NCBI GenBank assembly: GCA_003216775.1
Contig: QCII01000004.1
Location: 1 to 64,000, forward strand
Length of the DNA stretch: 64,000 bases
Reading direction: 5' to 3'
From: Prochlorococcus sp. AG-402-K21
GTDB taxonomy: Bacteria; Cyanobacteriota; Cyanobacteriia; PCC-6307; Cyanobiaceae
Below, piece by piece: positions 61,620 through 64,000 of the stretch (positions are counted from its first letter, which is position 1; every line of letters starts with the position of its first letter). The notes beneath the pieces were generated by a model. The model searched no databases and was not told the origin of the DNA. It worked only from the letters and a program-made list of their open reading frames with translations. Both the position numbers and the translations under genes were made by a program.

Positions 61620-62354
61620 GTGACAAACAAATTTCAAAATGATATTAAAAATCTTGCAGAAGAATTCAACCTTAATGGAAAGAAAAAATTTAAATTAATT
61701 GTTTTATTTGGTTTATTGGGAGATTTTGATAGCTTTGAATATGCAATAAATTTGAAAAGTTTTATCGACAATAATCAAGATGAAAATTTAGATATTTTTG
61801 CAATTGCTATTGGGAACCAAAATGGGAAAGAAAAATTCTGTAAATTTACTGGCTTTCGTAAAGAAAATTTAATAGTTGTTTCTAATAACCAAATTCATAA
61901 AAATCTTAAAGTCTCAAGAGGATTGAATATAGGTTTAGGAGGTTGGATCAATATGCTTTTGATGCTATCAGGAATAAATTCTTTTAAAACAATTAAAGAA
62001 GTTATTAGAGGTTACACCGGCGATCGAAAAGCTAAGCAAATCTATTCAGAGTTTGACAAAATTGACGTTTTAAAATTTCTAAAATTTTCAGGTAATTCTT
62101 TTAAACAGGTTTTCGGAGATGGTTATTTGAGACCATTTGAATTAGCAACATTTAGATTAAACAATATGAATGAAATAATCCAAAATTGGAGTGATTATAT
62201 GCTTAATGAAGAATACCTTCCTCAAAGAGGAGCTTCCTTCTTATTAAATGATCAAAATCAAGTTGTTTATAAATTTTTTTCAAGTGATGTTCTTGGATAT
62301 TCATCAAACATGAGAGATCCTTTAGGATTTTTATCTGATTTAATTAAAAAATAG
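61620..62354 (+). CDS. Peroxiredoxin-like (PRXL2/AhpC-TSA-like) protein
   Basis: A 244-residue soluble protein. F-K-L-I-V-L-F-G-L-L-G-D-F-D-S-F-E-Y-A and the C-terminal Y-L-P-Q-R-G-A-S-F-L-L-N-D-Q-N-Q-V-V-Y-K match cyanobacterial proteins annotated as AhpC/TSA-family, peroxiredoxin-like. The T-x-x-C peroxidatic motif is not evident, and the only two cysteine-like positions are not in a redox pair, so activity is doubtful. It starts with GTG at 61620. Nearby isiB and pcb suggest, without proof, a stress link. Confidence 0.65.
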   Translation: MTNKFQNDIKNLAEEFNLNGKKKFKLIVLFGLLGDFDSFEYAINLKSFIDNNQDENLDIFAIAIGNQNGKEKFCKFTGFRKENLIVVSNNQIHKNLKVSRGLNIGLGGWINMLLMLSGINSFKTIKEVIRGYTGDRKAKQIYSEFDKIDVLKFLKFSGNSFKQVFGDGYLRPFELATFRLNNMNEIIQNWSDYMLNEEYLPQRGASFLLNDQNQVVYKFFSSDVLGYSSNMRDPLGFLSDLIKK

Positions 62355-62370
62355 TTCTTAAAATATTTTT

Positions 62371-62634
62371 ATGAATGTAGATATATTCGGATATTTTGCA
62401 GCAATTTTAACAACAGCGGCATTTCTACCTCAATTGATAAAAACTTTAAAAACAAAAAAGGCAGATGATGTTTCCTTGACAACATTAATAATGTTTATTA
62501 TCGGTGTTTTGTCTTGGATTATTTACGGTTATAAAATTTCGTCAACACCAATATTGATAGCAAATTTAATTACCCTAATTTTAAATCTATTGATATTAAT
62601 TTCCAAAATATATTTTTCAAAAAAATTAAAATAA
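62371..62634 (+). CDS. SemiSWEET sugar transporter
   Basis: An 87-residue, three-helix half-transporter of the SemiSWEET (MtN3/PQ-loop) family. I-F-G-Y-F-A-A-I-L-T-T-A-A-F-L-P-Q-L-I-K-T-L-K-T-K-K-A-D-D-V-S-L shows the P-Q motif, with W-I-I-Y-G near 50. Two copies dimerise to move small sugars. It is 16 bases after the previous stop, so it is likely cotranscribed. Confidence 0.88.
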   Translation: MNVDIFGYFAAILTTAAFLPQLIKTLKTKKADDVSLTTLIMFIIGVLSWIIYGYKISSTPILIANLITLILNLLILISKIYFSKKLK

Positions 62635-62702
62635 GTAAAAAATTTTTTTTTAAACTAATAAATTTTGATTTATTTAAATCTTGATTAAAATAGAATAAAA
62701 AT

Positions 62703-62936
62703 TTGTTGGTTTTGAAAACTTCAAAATGCTGGGTTTGGTTTAAAGGTAGCCTTAACAATGGTGGATACTGGAAAGAAGGGTTTTCTTGTACTTTTGATGA
62801 GAAACCAGGAGTTTTAATAGAAAGTCCTGCTTACGTAACATGTCGGGTTCCTACATGGAGAGTTGTGACTAAAGAACCAGAAAATTTATATGAATCCCCT
62901 CTGATCCCTGACAAAGCAATCTGGAAAATAATTTAA
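62703..62936 (+). CDS. Small hypothetical protein, 77 aa
   Basis: A soluble, aromatic protein with C-W-V-W-F-K-G-S-L-N-N-G-G-Y-W-K-E-G-F-S-C-T-F and C-R-V-P-T-W-R-V-V. The start is uncertain: the first in-frame codon is TTG 62703, and another TTG occurs three codons later. Function unknown. Confidence 0.45.
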   Translation: MLVLKTSKCWVWFKGSLNNGGYWKEGFSCTFDEKPGVLIESPAYVTCRVPTWRVVTKEPENLYESPLIPDKAIWKII

Positions 62937-63008
62937 ATGAATAATAAAAAACTTTTTGACTGCACTACGGCAAGTTAATATTGCTTTAATAAATATTTAA
63001 TAAATACC

Positions 63009-63920
63009 ATCTACTCCCTTTTCATAAATATTATCCCTTTTTTAATCTTTGGCTTTCTTCTAGGGAAAAGGAATCCAAAGATTTCAAAATATATTGCAAG
63101 ACCTCTAATAAGATTTGGCATCCCATTAAGTGTAATGGGTCTCCTTTTAAAGGAAGGTATAGATATAAACCTAATTAAAAGTGCATTTTTAGCATTTTCC
63201 CTAATTGGATTTTTAATAGTTTTAATAAATATAATCCCAATATTTAAAAAGAGGCTTCCAAATCACACATTGCAGCTTGCAGGCCTCATAGGTAATACAT
63301 CATTTCTTGGAATACCCATCGCTATAGCTCTTCTACCTTCAACAACTATAAATTTCACTATAGGATTTGATTTAGGAACAACACTTTTCGCTTGGATATT
63401 TGGACCTTTTTTTCTTCAAGAAAAATCAATAAACAAGAACATCCCAAACATCAAAGGATTATTAAATGCATTGATAAATAGTCCTGCATCAAGAGGGATT
63501 ATTGGTGTACTTCTAGCGTATCTTTTTCAAATAGATGAAATTTTAGGCAATTACCTTTGGATTCCTGCAAGGATAGTTATTGCTTTGGCAATAATAATTG
63601 TTGGAACAAGACTTGGAATAATCACAAATCAAAAGGGGAGGATTTTAGATCTAAATAAAGAAATTAAATTTTCAATTTTATTAAAGCTATTTATTCTACC
63701 TTTGATTATTTTTTTAGTTTGCAAATTCTTAAATTTTAACTTCTATCAATCATCAGCATTAATTCTGCAGGCAGGAACCCCAACAGCAATATCCACAATA
63801 TTAATGGCTGAGGCTTATGGTGTGAAACAAAAAATTGCATCAAAAATTCTTTTTACTACAACTTTAATTTCAATAATTACAATTCCTCTATTAAAAATTT
63901 TTATGAATACATTTATTTAA
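63009..63920 (+). CDS. AEC-family (auxin efflux carrier-like) permease, unusual start
   Basis: A membrane protein with about ten hydrophobic segments and AEC-family character: I-P-F-L-I-F-G-F-L-L-G-K-R-N-P and G-I-P-L-S-V near the start, G-L-I-G-N-T-S-F-L-G-I-P-I-A in the middle and Q-A-G-T-P-T-A-I-S-T near 260. The protein starts naturally near 63009 (codons I-Y-S-L-F-I-N-I-I-P), giving 303 residues. No ATG, GTG or TTG occurs in frame before ATG 63135, which would cut off the first helix. An ATC, ATA or ATT start is therefore possible. It exports or imports small organic acids; substrate unknown. Confidence 0.75.
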   Translation: MYSLFINIIPFLIFGFLLGKRNPKISKYIARPLIRFGIPLSVMGLLLKEGIDINLIKSAFLAFSLIGFLIVLINIIPIFKKRLPNHTLQLAGLIGNTSFLGIPIAIALLPSTTINFTIGFDLGTTLFAWIFGPFFLQEKSINKNIPNIKGLLNALINSPASRGIIGVLLAYLFQIDEILGNYLWIPARIVIALAIIIVGTRLGIITNQKGRILDLNKEIKFSILLKLFILPLIIFLVCKFLNFNFYQSSALILQAGTPTAISTILMAEAYGVKQKIASKILFTTTLISIITIPLLKIFMNTFI

Positions 63921-64000
63921 TCAACTCTAGGACTTACGTAGCACGCATGATTAATGAAAATTGTAAAGATAATATCCTGATAACTAAATAATGTCTTAAG
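63921..64000. other. Window end without recognisable feature
   Basis: The last 80 bases after the permease hold no open frame or hairpin I can support. Confidence 0.4.

Noticed and set aside
1-64000. CRISPR array or rRNA operon
   Set aside because: No regularly spaced direct repeats and no rRNA signature sequence were seen on either strand.

Overview
The window is AT-rich, densely packed DNA from a marine picocyanobacterium, almost certainly Prochlorococcus and most like the high-light clade. The main evidence is a Pcb chlorophyll a/b antenna gene, a cluster of very short high-light-inducible (HLIP) genes, psbD-psbC, ycf4, petM, long-chain flavodoxin next to pcb, an NTRC thioredoxin reductase fusion, and many small families known only from marine picocyanobacteria (DUF1651, DUF3764 and others). 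The species is inferred from family content and codon bias; no rRNA is present to confirm it.

Layout. 0-9.7 kb: small hypothetical genes, a Na+-coupled transporter, a SelO-type protein, and four hli genes (one on the minus strand, three in a plus-strand operon). 9.7-18 kb: core genes ychF, a membrane fusion protein overlapping polA, cysS and dxr. 18-31.9 kb: an accessory island between dxr and a [2Fe-2S] protein gene. 31.9-48.4 kb: core metabolism and photosynthesis (YheT-type hydrolase, the pnt transhydrogenase operon, NTRC, infA, ycf39-like, petM, ilvH, a cyclophilin, ycf4, psbD-psbC, maf, cobQ, ferredoxin). 48.4-52.3 kb: a gene-poor stretch with hairpins, repeated non-coding elements, small secreted or membrane proteins and tRNA-Ser(CGA). 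52.3-64 kb: an iron and outer-membrane group (futA/idiA, piuC-like, porin), glyQ, DUF1824, a MIF-like tautomerase, DUF3386, pcb, isiB, a peroxiredoxin-like protein, a SemiSWEET and an AEC permease.

The most unusual content is in two places. First, polA carries an in-frame insertion of about 81 codons just before the EADD motif of its 5'-nuclease domain, and the inserted protein closely resembles a segment of cyanobacterial RNA polymerase beta' (RpoC2). Second, the 18-31.9 kb island has a tight minus-strand operon. It encodes an acidic protein, two unknown proteins, an ATP-dependent DNA ligase, an 1185-residue three-part enzyme (Cas4/RecB-like nuclease, DEDD exonuclease, Dna2/Upf1-like helicase) and another acidic protein. 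Upstream lie an orphan BRCT protein and a small protein with an EHxIP motif. The EHxIP protein has a diverged paralogue across the intergenic gap, and four more acidic proteins lie at the two sides. This reads as a DNA break processing and sealing module, possibly defensive, that I do not recognise as a named system.

Other notable points are a DUF3764 gene split by an in-frame amber codon, an AEC permease with about 42 upstream codons but no ATG, GTG or TTG start, a 28-bp perfect palindrome, and a 44-nt tandem duplication that builds a terminator.
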